Source: Sphagnum compactum (Eukaryota; Bryophyta; Sphagnopsida; Sphagnales). From it: a DNA stretch of 64,000 nt. Shown here piece after piece: positions 1-12,698 of the stretch. How positions within the stretch are numbered: the first letter of the stretch is position 1; the number at the start of each line of letters is the position of its first letter. The notes beneath the pieces were generated by a model, which made no database searches, was not told the DNA's origin, and worked only from the letters and a program-made list of their open reading frames with translations. A program made the position numbers and the translations under genes. The stretch covers positions 19,344,001 to 19,408,000 of the forward strand of contig OZ234498.1 in the NCBI GenBank assembly GCA_965153455.1. The letters run 5' to 3'.

Positions 1-1240
1 AAATGAAAGAAAGGGACCCAAAAGAACACCCAAAACCTTAATGCCCCCAACAAAAATATAGAAACCTAATGGAAGTGAGAACCCCAAAGGCAACCCTGAA
101 GGAAACCATGTAGCACATTTGCCAGGCTGAATCGCAAGGCTTACCAAATCTAACTAGGAAGACAAATGATGGAAAACTTAAAAGACAATTAAAGCAAGCC
201 CAATGATGTGGGTGTCATTTGCAATAGAAGGGAACAAACAAGATGGGAAAAGGGCAACTGAATTACGAAGTGCATGAAAATGATTTAGGGCAAAAAAAAG
301 ACCACCCAAAAGATCCCCCTGGCAAATACCAATGCATGACTGAATAACAGACAATTTGCCATGAGGGGAATGGTGACTAAAGAAGAGCAAAAGTTGAGGA
401 ACATAAAAGGATGGACAAAAGGTATGGGCTGGAACAACTGCCTGCTTGTAGCATGCAGCTCTTGGAATATAACCTTATGAAAAACAATGTTGAAGGCATT
501 GTAATGTTTACCTGTAACATTACCCAATTAGGGTGAACATCTAAGGATGCTCGAATCTTGTGCACCATTGCTTCATAACCTCCCCTCACTGTGACCCCAA
601 ACTGGTGGGGGATAAATGAGCGGCAAATGCATCATAAAATTAGAAGCAAAAGGTCCTATTCACTAATCGATAAAGAACCTCACCTACTACAATTGGCCAA
701 ATGCCACTAAAAGGCTTGGCCAAAATTAATAGCCTACTAGCACCAAGGGCCTTGGCTAAACTCCCGAAGATACGCCCTATAACATCATAAATACACACTA
801 AGATTAGTTGGGAAAAGCTATTAGCTGAGTCCTCTAGGTCAAATATATCTCGAAGGTGTTTGAAAATCATGCCTAAAGGTCCTCCCGTTGAAAGGTGAGT
901 TGAATGGATAAAAGCTGACTTGAACATGTTTAAAGAAAAATCTAAGTTCGTTAAAGACTAAAACTCCATCAAAGAATTTGAATAAGGCAAGTACAAATTT
1001 GGGGGATGAAGAGTCTGCAAAACAATAATGGTTTCTGAAAAGGCCAAAGCTAGCGCTAGGGGGGCAAAGGCCCACATAGCACGAACATACTCCCCAGTTC
1101 ACCCTAAGGCTAAACTCCAACGAAGACAATGGGGCCCCAAGTGGGAAGAGAGGGATGAAGCTTCTTGGGGAAGGGCGCATTTGAATGGGGGGGATCAAAG
1201 GTAAAGTAGCTGCTAGGGCTTGTGCATGCAACAAATGTTC
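1..1240 (-). pseudogene. LINE-type reverse transcriptase pseudogene, runs off left edge
   Basis: Read right to left on the minus strand, successive frames give a reverse transcriptase-like protein broken by stops and frameshifts. The block at 927-640 contains HLRDIFD and GEVLYRLVNRT. Next come RGGYEAMVH and a Vx(I)xxAFN-like stretch at about 590-480, then CQGDLLGG at about 325-300 (the QGDPLGG-type RT motif) and SIANDTHIIG at about 230-205, where the catalytic F/YADD box should be. The first Asp of that box reads Asn (codon 219-217). Translation beyond 178 still looks like RT (a GIxVLGxxxG-like stretch), so the gene continues past base 1. The function of the family is reverse transcription of its own RNA during non-LTR retrotransposition; this copy cannot be active. 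Family assignment is from motif recognition. A second fragment of apparently the same family, its 3' end, lies at 35503-36360 on the plus strand. Confidence 0.75.
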
Positions 1241-2050
1241 CGCTTAAAGCTCCTCCCAATCATTAAAAAAAAATGCATGTAATCGAAACCTAGTCTCCCT
1301 ATGCCCAACCTTCCCACCTCAAATAGGCAAAAGAAGGCACCATTGGGGGAAAAGTAGAAAAAAATGCCAAATAGCAAAATCATTCGGGTCTTGCACTATG
1401 TGGTCCAAAGGAAATTTGAATGCTAACTGCACCTTTCGCCTCAAAACAACTGGGATGCAGGAATACAATCGAGGCATGTGGAACCCCAACAGAAAAACTC
1501 CAAGGGATCAAGATTTGATATTCATGCCCAAGTTGCTGGAGGGGGGCATAGGGTTTGGATGGATGGAATACCATCATCACCCCTCAAGGAGCTAACTTGA
1601 AAAGGTTGGCACCGCCTCTAATGACATGCCAAACCAAGACGCGTAAATAAAGCCCCACAACTGAAACAAGGGGTATTGCGTTGAGGGGGGGTTGATTCAT
1701 ACTCTCAACATGCACTGATGGTACAGTTGCCTCATAAGCTCAAGATGCCTTAACTGGATGAGTTAGGATCGAAGCAAGAAGTTGTAATGACGCAAGGGAA
1801 AGAGGGAGGGGCCAAAACTACATAATGAAGCCCCTCTGGAAAGACAATAGGTTGAGGGGCTTCAGCTAAGGGCATGGGTGGGGGAGAGGAGCTAGGGGAC
1901 AAATCTCCCATAAGGCAAGGAGCCTCCATCAAATAAATTGGCATCCACAGGACCCAAATTGCAAGAGGAAGAAGGCCCAAAGAAGCCTACCACACAAGGG
2001 CAGACCGACTGAAGGGAGACTGAAACTAAACCCCTATCTTGCAGCCTAAA
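1241..2050 (-). other. Possible 5' remnant of the LINE, unresolved
   Basis: Several short open stretches lie on the minus strand (for example 1580-1380 and 1980-1750), with proline- and serine-rich translation and no recognisable domain. Position directly upstream of the reverse transcriptase pseudogene suggests a degraded 5' part of the same element, but nothing in the sequence proves it. Confidence 0.25.
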
Positions 2051-2530
2051 ACAACCTCCAAAATGTAGGTCTTTAACACCACTAAAATCTAGGAATGACT
2101 AAGTGATGATGATCTATAATGAATGTCGATGCTCCTAAAAGCTTTGCTAATGTGCTCCTAAATGTTTTGTTGACGCTTTTCAATGCTCCATTAACGTTCC
2201 TCCATGCTCCATGTAAGGTCCTTGAAAATCCATAAACATTTGATGACACTCCCTAGCAAGGCCTCAAAGGTTACTAAAAAAGGTAGGTCTTCTTGATACC
2301 CCCTCAAAAGGACCTACCTACCTACCTACAAGGCTTTAAAGATAGGCCTAGAGCCCAAGAGATCTGAACTCAGGTACACTTTAGGGCTGAGAAAGAAGTC
2401 CTTCCGTCTCTCCCCAACCCCTAACCCCTACCCTGGACCCCAGCCCCTGCCCTGAACCTGGACCCCTGCCCTAAACCCTATGACTTTTTTATCATTTGAA
2501 TATCAAAATCTATGTACCTAGGTATCCAAT
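2051..2530. other. No gene seen; short C-rich telomere-like degenerate stretch
   Basis: Nothing coding is recognised. Around 2415-2480 there are degenerate CCCTAA/CCCTG repeats reminiscent of plant telomere repeats (CCCTAAA), but with too few exact units to call an interstitial telomere. Confidence 0.4.
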
Positions 2531-2573
2531 AACCAATTCTGGAACCGGCCAAAGCCAAAACCAGCCAACACTA
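2531..2573 (-). repeat. Element terminus of the YAGTGTTGG family
   Basis: On the minus strand this end reads TAGTGTTGGCTGGTTTTGGC, followed by a GGCCGGTTCC-type subterminal stretch. The same start (C/T)AGTGTTGG with GG(T/C)TC-rich subterminus recurs at 4233, 35305, 36919 (minus), 47564 and, with one base missing, 53628. A C/TAG start is typical of hAT-superfamily terminal inverted repeats; assignment is inference. Confidence 0.45.
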
Positions 2574-2599
2574 TTACAAACCTAACCTAGTTAAATTTT

Positions 2600-3175
2600 G
2601 TTGGTGTTTGCACCCTATCCTAGCAATACATGCGCCCATAGTTGTTAATGCAGTCAATACAAGATTGCTGTTGCAATTTTCTTCCCCCAGTCTGCCCTTT
2701 GCACCTTTTTTTTCACCTTGGCATTCCAAGGCATGTTTTGGTCCATGTTGTGGGCGTATGATGGGTGCTAGGGGTATGTAACCTGGCATGTTACATGCTG
2801 CCAGGGTGAACCAGCATCCATACCTTAACCTTTTTGAGTGAGGCCTATTAGTGGCCATATTAAGCCCAAAAAAAATTAGATTTGAACTCAGATACCCTGA
2901 TTTAATCTTAGTTTGGGATATTTGCAGTATTTAAAAACAACTTTACATGGATTTTGGGATTTTTACCATGGTACCTCGGTGTGTGTTGGTTCACCCAAGG
3001 CATGACGTGCCCCATGGTACTTGTAACATGGGAGGTTATGGGTGCAAGATGTGACAAGGTGGAAAAAGGGGCAAAATGGCAGAAGGGGGAAATTTTTTTG
3101 CAGCAGTACTCATATACTGACTGCATTAATAACTATTGGCATATGTAATGTTATGGGTATTTGCAGCCTCTTCCA
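2600..3175. repeat. Foldback structure with about 120-bp inverted arms
   Basis: The reverse complement of about 2610-2725 aligns with about 3052-3160: both carry AAGGTG followed by an A-rich run, then GGCAGA-GGGGGAA, then TTGACTGCATTAA or CTGACTGCATTAATAACTAT. The arms enclose the smaller MITE at 2800-3001. Similarity is clear by eye but imperfect. Confidence 0.6.
2800..3001 (+). repeat. MITE-like repeat, copy 1 (GCC-GGGTGAACCA termini)
   Basis: The left end GCCAGGGTGAACCA (2800-2813) and right end TGGTTCACCCAAGGC (2987-3001) are inverted copies. Internal blocks ACCTTTTTGAGTGAGGCCT and TTTTTACCATGGTACC recur, reverse-complemented and in the same order, in the copy at 31313-31472. Two copies with shared ends and interior define a repeat family; superfamily unknown. 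Confidence 0.6.
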
Positions 3176-3179
3176 ACCT

Positions 3180-4230
3180 GCCTGCACGTTAAGCTATGCT
3201 GTGGTGACTGATCTGAGTGGACCGAGAACTTTCTGCAAATACACAATTGGGCAACAAATACTCACGTCCCTTTGAGAAAGGTGACAACAAGGGATTGGTG
3301 AGAGTGGAGACAAGCACAAAAATGGCACAAACAGACAAATCAGTGAGAGAACAAATTGGTGAAAGAAACTAGCATATTAGAAAGTAGCTAGCCATATTGA
3401 AGACTAGTGAGATAGTGTAAGTTAGGTGCTGAGAGCAAGGAAATCAAACAGAACTTGTGACAATTCAATGCAAAATTTGTGAGTGGTGATAACACTTGAC
3501 AGAAAAAAAGATAAGACACCTAAGAGACAGAAGAGCTTCAGTAGAGAGAAGACAAACAGATACAAAAGCTACAATAGAATTTTGTAAGATAAAAGAGTGT
3601 AGAGCTTACCTTTGTTTAAGTCGTTGTCATAAAAGCCAAAGGTTTGTAAAGCAACAAACCTAGTTGACAAATTAATGGCTGGAAAAGCAACAACATTAGA
3701 AGGTTGCATTCAAGAAGAAAATGCACAACTGTTCCACGGGGAAAAGCCTTAGTGATGCGATGATTGATACGTTGATCCGACTTCCACTTTCCCCATCTGC
3801 ATTTGAAAAGAACAAAAGCAAGTTTGAGAAAACCTTAAACCTTAAGAAAATAAAATTAGAGGTTCTCACAAACATGACAAGTCGAGTACTTTTGCAAATA
3901 ACTGTTCTTTATGCCTAGGGTAGAGGTAAGGCAGGGTGCCACGTTTTTATTTTTTCCAGGATGGAGCCTTTGGTGGGTACCACAAAGATTTTGTTTGCTT
4001 GGGTGGAGTAGGGAGAGGCTTTCAAAATTTGTCCTTTGCCTATCTCATGCCTATATGCCAAAGAACCGCCCAACGTTGTAGCAAACCCACTATTACATGC
4101 CTTACCTAACACTGCGCAGGCAGGAGGGGGAGGTGACCTCCAAATTCAAAGACCTGCCCAACATCGTCCCAGACCCACAATGTTTTCTCCATTATGCCAT
4201 GTCTAACCCCAAGCAAGGGTGAGGCTCCAA
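3180..4230. other. No gene seen
   Basis: Open stretches here are short, lack domain similarity I recognise, and are flanked by repeats. Nothing is called. Confidence 0.4.
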
Positions 4231-4232
4231 AT

Positions 4233-5545
4233 TAGTGTTGGGTGGGTACCTGATTTAGAGGGTACAATCATAAGTTTCTATTCTGGTCAGTAAAAATTGA
4301 ACCAGAACCAGGTCTGAGTTTTGAAATCCATTTGGAATTGGAACTGGGACTTCGGTTTTTTCAACAAGATGTAACAAAGTTACCTTTAATCATGATTCAC
4401 ACCTAGTGCTAAGTTTGGTAAATCAATGTTAATCTTTCTTGATTTTGGGGTGCATTCACATATGTAATGTTAGGTAGTAGTGCTAATGATGTGGCATCTT
4501 AGTTGGCATGTGATGCTAACTTGGTGTTAAGTGTGTGCTAGCTAACATTAAATCTAGCCTTAAACTTAGATCTTAAACTTTTCAGTCAATGTTATGTAAA
4601 CCACCAAAAAAGAGCAAATAACTCAATGTTACATAACATGTAAATGATTATGGGGTTTGGTCCCACCATTCTTCCCACTCAATCAAAATAAAATAAAAAA
4701 TGAGGGAGAGAGAGAGAGAGAGCAAAGAAAGTGATGGCTTTGGTGTGAATGGTCATTTTTGTTAAAGCAACCCATAGAGGCCTTGACACATAATGTCACT
4801 CATGTGTGAATGTGTAAACTTTCTTGTGTGGTTAAGTTTCATGATTACTACCACCAAATCCCTTTTAAAAATAAATCCTAATAGTTACTTTGATGATAGC
4901 CTTTTTTGGCCAGTGATAGCTTAATACTCTGTGTGAATTATGCTTTAGCCCAGTTGAATGGGAGTTACTTGGCATTCCTTTCAAGTGACAATTTTTCAAT
5001 GTTGCATGTCACAGTAGATGAGTTGGACATATGTGGGCTCATCTATTGTAGGTAGATATACCCCCTCAAATGAAATATGTTCCAAGGGCTTGTGCTCAAT
5101 ACGGCAAGGCATCAATGGCAAAAACATACATATTGGACAAGAGTATTGGGTTTGTCACAACATACTTACATCAATTTAAACATGTTAGGCGTAAAATGTG
5201 GTGAGACAAATTGAAGGATTGTGTGATGAGGCATCCTAAAAAGTTGGGCAACCAAATGTCTATTAAAGGAACAGGAACCGAACTGAGACCAGAATCCTGA
5301 TTTTTAAGAATTGGAACTGGAATTGGGTTGAGAGTTGTGAAAAACAAAGTAAGAAAAGGGATTAGAACCAGGGGCTAAATAGAGGTTAACTGACAGTTCA
5401 TTGCCAGTTTTGATCTAGGTTACCCAGAATTGGATAGCAGCCAGGTCTGATATTTGGGATTTTTATTTTTCAAGAATCAGACCTGAAACCGGAACCTCTC
5501 TAATTTATTTTTCAGAACTGGAACTGGAGGTTCTTCACAACAAAA
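4233..5545 (+). repeat. Candidate YAGTGTTGG-family element, right end unclear
   Basis: The left end TAGTGTTGGGTGGGTACC begins at 4233. Subterminal sequence at 4290-4360 is rich in GAACCAGAACC/GGAACTGGGA words. A similar word-rich block at 5265-5545 (AACCGGAACC, GAACTGGAACTGGAGG) may be the other subterminus. No CCAACACTA end is seen on the right, so the boundary is not fixed. The interior has no recognisable gene. Confidence 0.35.
4704..4722. repeat. (GA)n microsatellite
   Basis: About nine GA units lie in an A/G-rich context. Confidence 0.8.
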
Positions 5546-8500
5546 GTCAAAAAGTGCCCTCACAAGGGTCCAAACTCAAAGACCCTCCTAACAGTGGAGC
5601 AAACCCACATTGTTTTCACTTTTCTTTGTGGTGAAAACTGAGAACCAGAGACAACAAGGTTTCCTGTGCCACTAGGCCTGACATGCGGTACTGCCAACAA
5701 CAGCTTGTCCGTCAGGTCTACTGTCGTGTTCTTAGAAAAACAAGACAAATAGAAAAACTACAGACAATTGCGAATACATCGATTGGATCTAGAAGGGAAT
5801 CAAAACTTTATTAGGGATGATCATGCCTTTGAACAGAAAATCATGTCTTGGAGGGAGTTGCAGGACACTAAAGTCTATTGGCGGTTGCTATGTAGCGGGT
5901 CCCACAACCAAGATGCCAGGGATCCAAAACCGCCCCAAATTTGTATTGAAGGAAACGTGCTGCAAAAGTTGTGCATTAAAGGTTCATGTAGCCGTTGTCG
6001 TGTGGCCTATGCCACTTGTGCCACCCCATCCCTTCAGAGAAAGTAGGGGGTGGGGGGTCCTTGGTAGTAAGTACTTTACAGCGTGATCAGGATAGTACTA
6101 GTACAAGCATCGGACGCCTGGCTGACTATCAGAGACTATAGTCCATCAGGAAACTGAAGGTAAAAGAAAATCCTGGGCGGCTGGGCAGTGGGGACCAGGC
6201 TGCACTGCCAGTAGGGGTTCTGTCTGGCTTTTCTTGGCGCAACAAGAAAGCCTGTCTAAGCAAGAGAACCTCACAAATTGTCTGTACTTTGGTACGTCTA
6301 CTTTTGCTTTGAATGTAATACATAACTGCAACTAACTTAAAATAGTTGGTGTTCCCGGTTTCAGAATTCAGACTCCAGAGTCAGGTACCTTCTGATGACA
6401 GCATATACTGAGCATAATTTCAACAGTAGCTGCATTTTGAAGACTGACCGAATAGTCCATTGTTGTAGGGGGTCATGTTTTTTGAAGGTTATGTTTATCA
6501 TTGCATATTGCCCCTATCGTTTCTTCACAGTTCAATCGCTTTGCAAAAGAAATCTCATAGCTTCATAAAACTAGTTATAACTATGGGATTGGAATTCAGT
6601 TAATCATCTTGATTCCCATAATTCAAAAAAGTCTGCCAGATAAAAAAGGATAAAACTAGGGTATCAATAAATGTTAGAAGGTGCATGATCAGATGGGACA
6701 GCTTCATAGATCTCAAGCATGATCCAAATGAGACAAATTCAATGGCAAAATGACAAGTTGGTTATAGAGTCCATCATAGGACAAATCAGGAGCATTTGCA
6801 GAGCAGGTGTCGAGGGCGACTGGGAAAATATTCGATAACAGCCACTGGGAGGCAATTTTCCAGATTTTGCCGACAAATTCTTTTGCAGCCAGGCATTTCT
6901 GCAGTCAGAAGGCGATCAGGCTTTTGTGGCGGGCCTCTGGTTACTCATATAGCCAAACCACAGGAACCCGGTGTTATCTTGTACGCCTACAAGGTCTGGT
7001 GACCTGTGTTTTGTCCTTTTGTCATGCCAACTCTCTTGTACTTTCTGGCTTGTGATTTAGAGAAATTGAAAATAGCGCAGGAACTCTCCAAAAGGTCCCA
7101 GTGTCCTTTTAAGGAGTTTTTTTATGTAGCATAAGTGACAATCATCCATAGGAAGATAGAGAAAATTGGCTATCATCCTTGGGAAGATTCAGCCAAATCT
7201 GACTAAAAACCAGATATGAAGTTCAAAATTTTGAATCAACCTTATATATTAAAGTTATCTGTAAAGTCACCCTCTCTTTCAGCCCGTATCCCCTCTTTCA
7301 GTGGTATCCGCAAAGTAATGACATTTTATTAAGTCTCAGCATGAAATGCTGAAACTCAGTATAATTAATGCACAAGGTTTGAGAGTAATTATAGTAGTTC
7401 TACATGTAGGAGCAGTGAAAACATATGTAGCAGTACTGGAGGCACTCAGGAAAAAGGAACGGAAAATTTGGTGGAAAAACTAGTTTGGGTCGCAGTTATT
7501 TCGTTTTATAAAATTTCATTCCCAGTTAAGCATTTGATGCCCTAATATGCTGAAACTGGCCGTTCTTGCCCCCTAATCGCCTGACTTTGTGGATAACTGT
7601 AATGTCTACACACTGAAAACTAACTATAGAAATCTGGTGTTTTTTTCTAATTTTTTCCCCCTCAATTCTGGCAATGAAAACCCTCCAAAATCAAATCATT
7701 TTTCTTTTTGTGAAATCTCGCCTGTTGAAAAAGGCTGCCACAAACACATGAGATTCATGACCAACTGGATTCCTTGTTGAGGGCTGACATGTCATTAGAA
7801 AGTTGATAAACCTCCAGCCAACTTGCAAAAAAAAGTACTGAATATCTTGCTGTCACTTATTCTTGTAGAGTCTTTTTTGGCTTCAACGTACTTACCACTT
7901 ATCTGAGGCGAAACAAAACCCCTTCACTCACATCTACAGCAAACTCATTTCCGCACGTACTGACTACTCGAGGACAGCCTGTATGGTTACTAATAACATA
8001 AGTACCAGTAAGTTAATATTCTTGCAGGATTATTAAACTCAGACACATGACTCCATTGTTAATCGTAGTGAAATGCAAAGGGCAGACATGGATTTTGGGG
8101 GTATCCTCTCATTTCCTATTACCAAAAGTATGTCCAACATATCTAACACCAACCTGCAATGCAGCCTAACTGGTTTGATGATCATGTTGTTTGGTCATCC
8201 TTCGCAGCCTAATCAATTTATTTAATTTTTATAATGCAATTACACATGTTATGTAATCAGTGGAATGTTGTATTATTTTTCAATATTTTTCAAATGGGTG
8301 TTCAAAATGATTGGTCGAATGTATAAGTTGAAAGCAAAAATGGTAAACAAGACCAATTGAAAGGGTATCATGTTTCCTTGGGTGTATGGTATAAAATGGA
8401 TTGTAAATGAAAAATTAGGTCTCATATCTACAACAGTTTCTTATTAGTGGGATTGTGTATTGATTTGGTGATTGTTATAAAACAACACTACCTATTTTTC

Positions 8501-8550
8501 ATTGAGAAATTTTTAACAAATTCTCATAGGAGGAATCAAGAATTCCTTGA
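5546..8550. other. No gene recognised; mixed-composition unique-looking DNA
   Basis: The stretch 5760-7060 is less AT-rich than its surroundings and has several overlapping open stretches of 60-90 codons on both strands. None shows a recognisable domain, start context or exon pattern. It could hold a degraded gene, but I cannot support one. Confidence 0.35.
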
Positions 8551-8554
8551 CTTT

Positions 8555-10235
8555 ATGTCGCAACCTTGACGTTGGGTTCACGACTAAGTGTGAAGTGCAA
8601 GGGCCCATGAGGTTAAGAGAATGTGTTTAGGTGTGAAACACACTCTCACAAAGGGAGGAGAGTGTAAGGGATGGAGCCCAATGACTCCCAAGTATAGAAG
8701 TCTCACTTTGGGAGTTGCATTTGTACAAGAGTCCCAAATGTTTGAAGCCTTGATTGGAAAAGCAAACCAGCACCAAATTGGGCCCTTGGCATACCATTGG
8801 AAAGGTCTTGAAATGTAAATGCTTAAAGTGCCTTCACATTGTTCATGTAGAGCTTATATGCATGAGTTATGATCAAAAGAAGGGGAGGGAATTGAAATTT
8901 TGACTCTTGACCACAAATCTCCTTAGAGCAGGTGTTAAATGATTTCTAATTGGGGCGTGCAATACACCATTGGAAAGCATATTTTGAGGGCTATAAGATA
9001 ATGCCCTCGCATACTCCAAATGAGTTTGATTTGAAAAATATATGAATATCCAAAGTTTCAAAACAACAATTGTCCCAATTTTAGGACTCCCAATTGGGAG
9101 TCTTGAGAAAAAGTGTCATTTGGATGTAGCTCCCGTAGAGAGTTACAAAGTATACTATAAAGGGAGTGGTGCCTCCTCTCAAAAATTGCAAGCCATGTAA
9201 AGCTTTTGCTTGAGGTTGTCCCTATTAAATCCACCACATCATTTGCATTCAACTTGCACTAACTGCCTTCTTTCCTTAGTTATGCAAGTTGATTTCATCT
9301 TGAACTTTTGCTTATGATTTCATCCTAATCCCATCCCGAAGCTCCAACACATCGTCGTACCCTGATGATGCAACCCAAACTCTTTTAAGGACCCAAAGGT
9401 GGGTCCTAAAGTGAAATAACAAAAGAAAAAAAGAGTTGGGGCATGTTCTCTAACTTGCAACACTTCAAGGGTAGGAAGGCGTGCTAGAGCTCTAGGATGG
9501 GACTAGGATGAATTCATAAGCGAGAGTTCAAAATCATATCAAACATGCACAACCAAAAAAATATGGCGGTTAGTGCAAGTCAAATGGAAGTGGTGCGGTG
9601 GACTTAACAAGGACAACTTCAAGCACAAGCTTCACACGGCTTGCAACCTTTGGGAAGAGGTACCACTCCCTTCCCTATAATATACTCTGTGTCTCTCCGT
9701 GGGGACTACATCCAAATGTCACTTTTTTCGGGATTCCCAAATGGGAGTCCCAAAACTGGGACTCTTGCTGTCCCAAAACTTTGGACGATGTATAGCACAT
9801 TCCAATCAGACTTCATTTGACCTTGCTTTCAAGGGATTTGTAGTTGGGAATCAAATTCCCAATTTGACTCCCGCCCTTTCTTTTGATTATAATTGATGCA
9901 AATTAAATTTAAATGAACAATGTGAGAGCATTTAAAGCATCTAAGCTTCAAGATCTTTCTAATGGTGTCCTGGGGGCCTAATTTGGTGTTTGTTTGCCTT
10001 TCCAAACAAGGCTCTGAACATTCGTAATTCTCGCACGAGTGCAACTCCCAAAGTGGGAGTGCACTTGGGAGTCATTAAGTTTCATCCCTTGCATTTTCCT
10101 TCATTTGTGAAAGTGTGTTTCACACCTAAGCACACTCTCACCCTCATGGGCCCTTGGACTTCATTCTTAGTCGCAAACCCAATGTTAAGGTTGCAACACT
10201 AAAATGTTGCGAACTAAAGAACGTGCCCCAACTTT
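8555..10235. repeat. 1.7-kb imperfect palindrome (two inverted repeat copies)
   Basis: The left arm (about 8557-9370) and right arm (about 9434-10205) are reverse complements. Matching blocks include CGACTAAG...AAG-GCAAGGGCCCATGAGG (8580-8612 versus 10200-10140), TAGGTGTGAAACACACT (8628-8645 versus 10130-10108), AATGACTCCCAAGT (8680 versus 10065), CTTTGGGAGTTGCA (8705 versus 10043), AAAGTGTCATTTGGATGTAG (9110 versus 9725) and TCATCCTA-TCCCATCC near the centre. The right copy has its own inverted ends: AGTTGGGGCATGTTCTCTAA (from 9434) and the inverted counterpart ending GTGCCCCAACT at 10233. The likely origin is head-to-head insertion of one repeat family or a foldback element. No transposase is encoded. 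Confidence 0.75.
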
Positions 10236-10239
10236 TGAG

Positions 10240-11435
10240 TAAAAACTTGTAACTAGGAGCCAAAGGTGTTACTTTCCAAAAGGATAGAGGTTATTTTTGG
10301 ACCATGGTGTTTTTTCCCCTGTTGTTACATAACATTTAACAATTGGTTGATTTCAAAAAAGCGCGGGATGAAGTTCGTCATGGGTTTTCCACTTTGTTCC
10401 TTAAACCCTAAATGATTATCCATCACTCCCTTTCACTCTCGTCATCTCTTTCTTAATGAACTCCTCATTCATTACATACTATCATATTTTCCTGCTCCGT
10501 CATCATTTGTTTTTATTTGTTTGTGTGCTGGAAGTTAATACGTAATCACTGTAAAGACTGTGCTACTCACAACACAAGAATTTAGAGTTTTGTGTTATTA
10601 CAGACAAAGGCATCGAACTTTTAGGTCAACATACCACTAGTGCTCTATGTCCGAGGTTCTTCAACACTTTAAGAATTATGAGAAGGTAAATGCATAGATG
10701 AAGTTCAGATGCATGATGCACATTGTTGTTGCAAGATTTGATGACCGGATGCATATTTTTTAAGTCATAGTTTCCTGGAGCTTGTTGTACCAAAAGGGTT
10801 GAAGGTTCTAGAAAGGCGAACTCAAAGGTTATGATAGTGGTGAGTTTTATATTCTATTCCTTTTCTTCATTTGATTTGGCAGATATTATTTGTAAGTCAT
10901 TATGTCTTAATCGACCTAAAGGATATAGAAAGTTCATCATAATGAACTTTTTTTTTGGTATCCTACTTTGGACTAGGGTGGAAGTTTGTTTCAAGCAATG
11001 GTTGTTGAATGTAGGTGGAGGCGCCATGCATTTTAAGAGGGTTAGGATCTCAATATGTATCAGTTCAAAAGTTCGGCCTAATGGAGATCCATAGGTCTTC
11101 AAGAAGTAAATTGCTTGGAGTTGAAATCTACAAAACTATAAAAGGCAAACAAGGATATATTTATTTGTTTGTAATAGGGTTTAGGTCATGTTGTATAACC
11201 ATTCCAGATTGTCAGCAGATTTATAATTTGTGTTTTATGCGGTTTGTCTATGTTTCAACAATTTTCCTTGCATTTTGGAGGTTGGATAAAGGAGCTTCAA
11301 TGGCAAAACTTATAAGGATCTGATTATTTACAATGGTTGGAAGAGACATCTAAAAAGGCAAACAAATTTTTATCCTAGCCATATAGATTTGAATTGTCTT
11401 GTAATAGAACCTATAAATCCCATAATATGTGGCCA
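10240..11435. other. No gene recognised
   Basis: Open stretches at 10831-11323 (plus) have no domain I recognise, and the minus strand is also open over part of this region, which argues against genuine coding. Confidence 0.35.
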
Positions 11436-11439
11436 TGGG

Positions 11440-11593
11440 TTGCATCTTCACAATTTTTGAACATCACACATCTAGAAGGAACATATGTTGGCGTAATCTC
11501 ATATGTTTGATACAATTGCATCTTCATAATTCTTAAGCACCACACATCTTGAAGGAACCTCTATCAAGGCATAATCCCATAGTTCTAATACCA
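11440..11593 (+). repeat. Tandem duplication, about 76-bp unit
   Basis: Two units start with TTGCATCTTCA(C/T)AAT (11440 and 11516) and share CACACATCT(A/T)GAAGGAAC and (C/G)(G/A)TAATC(T/C)CATA. They are diverged by several substitutions. Confidence 0.65.
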
Positions 11594-11599
11594 TGTCCA

Positions 11600-12540
11600 T
11601 GTTGAAAGATGTACATAGCTTTATTATGGTTCCAATTGTTTATTTAGTTTATTCCTTTGTCAAAAGCTTGCTTCAGGTTCTAAAAGTGGTGGGAGGAAAA
11701 AATGAAGACAACAAAATGAATATGAAACCATAAACACAAGTCTTTTGTTGATGTAATCATGGTTGTTAAGGGACCTGGGGTGGGAGGGTGATAACTTAGT
11801 TGGCAATTCTTTACGGTTATTGAAGGTGGCTGTAGTTGGGCATGTGGAGTAGTTTTAAGATTTATCATGTTCTTCTTGAGGTATTCCCTGATGTAAATTT
11901 TGTTTTATGAGTGTTTGTTTGCATAATTCTGTTTTTTTTCTTACGCCGGCCAACAGTTCCCAATTCCATGTCCATGGGTCCATATGAATTACCTTGCCAA
12001 GAATCTACAATAATTTGTTGATTTAATGTGAACATAAGACCCCATGATGTGAACCTAAGATTGAAGATTACAAGCTCCAATTATGGATTAGAATTGAACA
12101 TGATGTTCTTGCTTATGGGTTTCTGAAATCATAACCAACTCAAATTGACATTTGTTCATAATTAATATTTGTTTCAAGTGGTTTATTCTTTATTCATGTT
12201 TCACATTTTTGTATGTGTTCTTGTGGGTTGGATAGGGAAGCTTTGACAAGAGCTTGTTTCATATTCTTGGCAACAATGGTGGTAGAAATCAGAGATGGTA
12301 CATGAATATAAACCTTGGTTACATTTCTATTTATGGTGTAAAGTCTAAACACAACCGTGCTAGTTAATTACCTAGGGGTGGTTATATCAATATCTAGTTT
12401 TTGCACTTTTTTTTTGTCACTATGGTGCCCATTTTCACTACTTTTAATGGATAATTAAAGTTGCAAAAATTGTCACAATAGACACATGGGATTTGTATCA
12501 AAATTACTTCAATTGTGATACTTCCTTTTGCCTACAAATT
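11600..12540. other. No gene recognised
   Basis: Minus-strand open stretches at 11680-12080 have low-complexity translation without a domain. Confidence 0.35.
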
Positions 12541-12542
12541 CT

Positions 12543-12698
12543 CCAAACCAATGTTTGGGTTGATTTGGTTTTTTAATGGTGTAGGTATAGTTTAATTTCA
12601 ATTCTCTTCAAGTCCTACTTGGAAACTCACCAAACTATTGTTTGGGTTGATCTGATTTTTTAGTGGTGTAAGTATAGTTCAATTTCAATTATGTTCAA
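12543..12698 (+). repeat. Tandem duplication, 87-bp unit
   Basis: CCAAAC(C/T)A-TGTTTGGGTTGAT and GGTGTA(G/A)GTATAGTT(T/C)AATTTC occur in both units, at 12543 and 12630. Confidence 0.7.

Noticed and set aside
2400-2490. Interstitial telomere array
   Set aside because: Only degenerate CCCTAA-like words; units vary in sequence and length.
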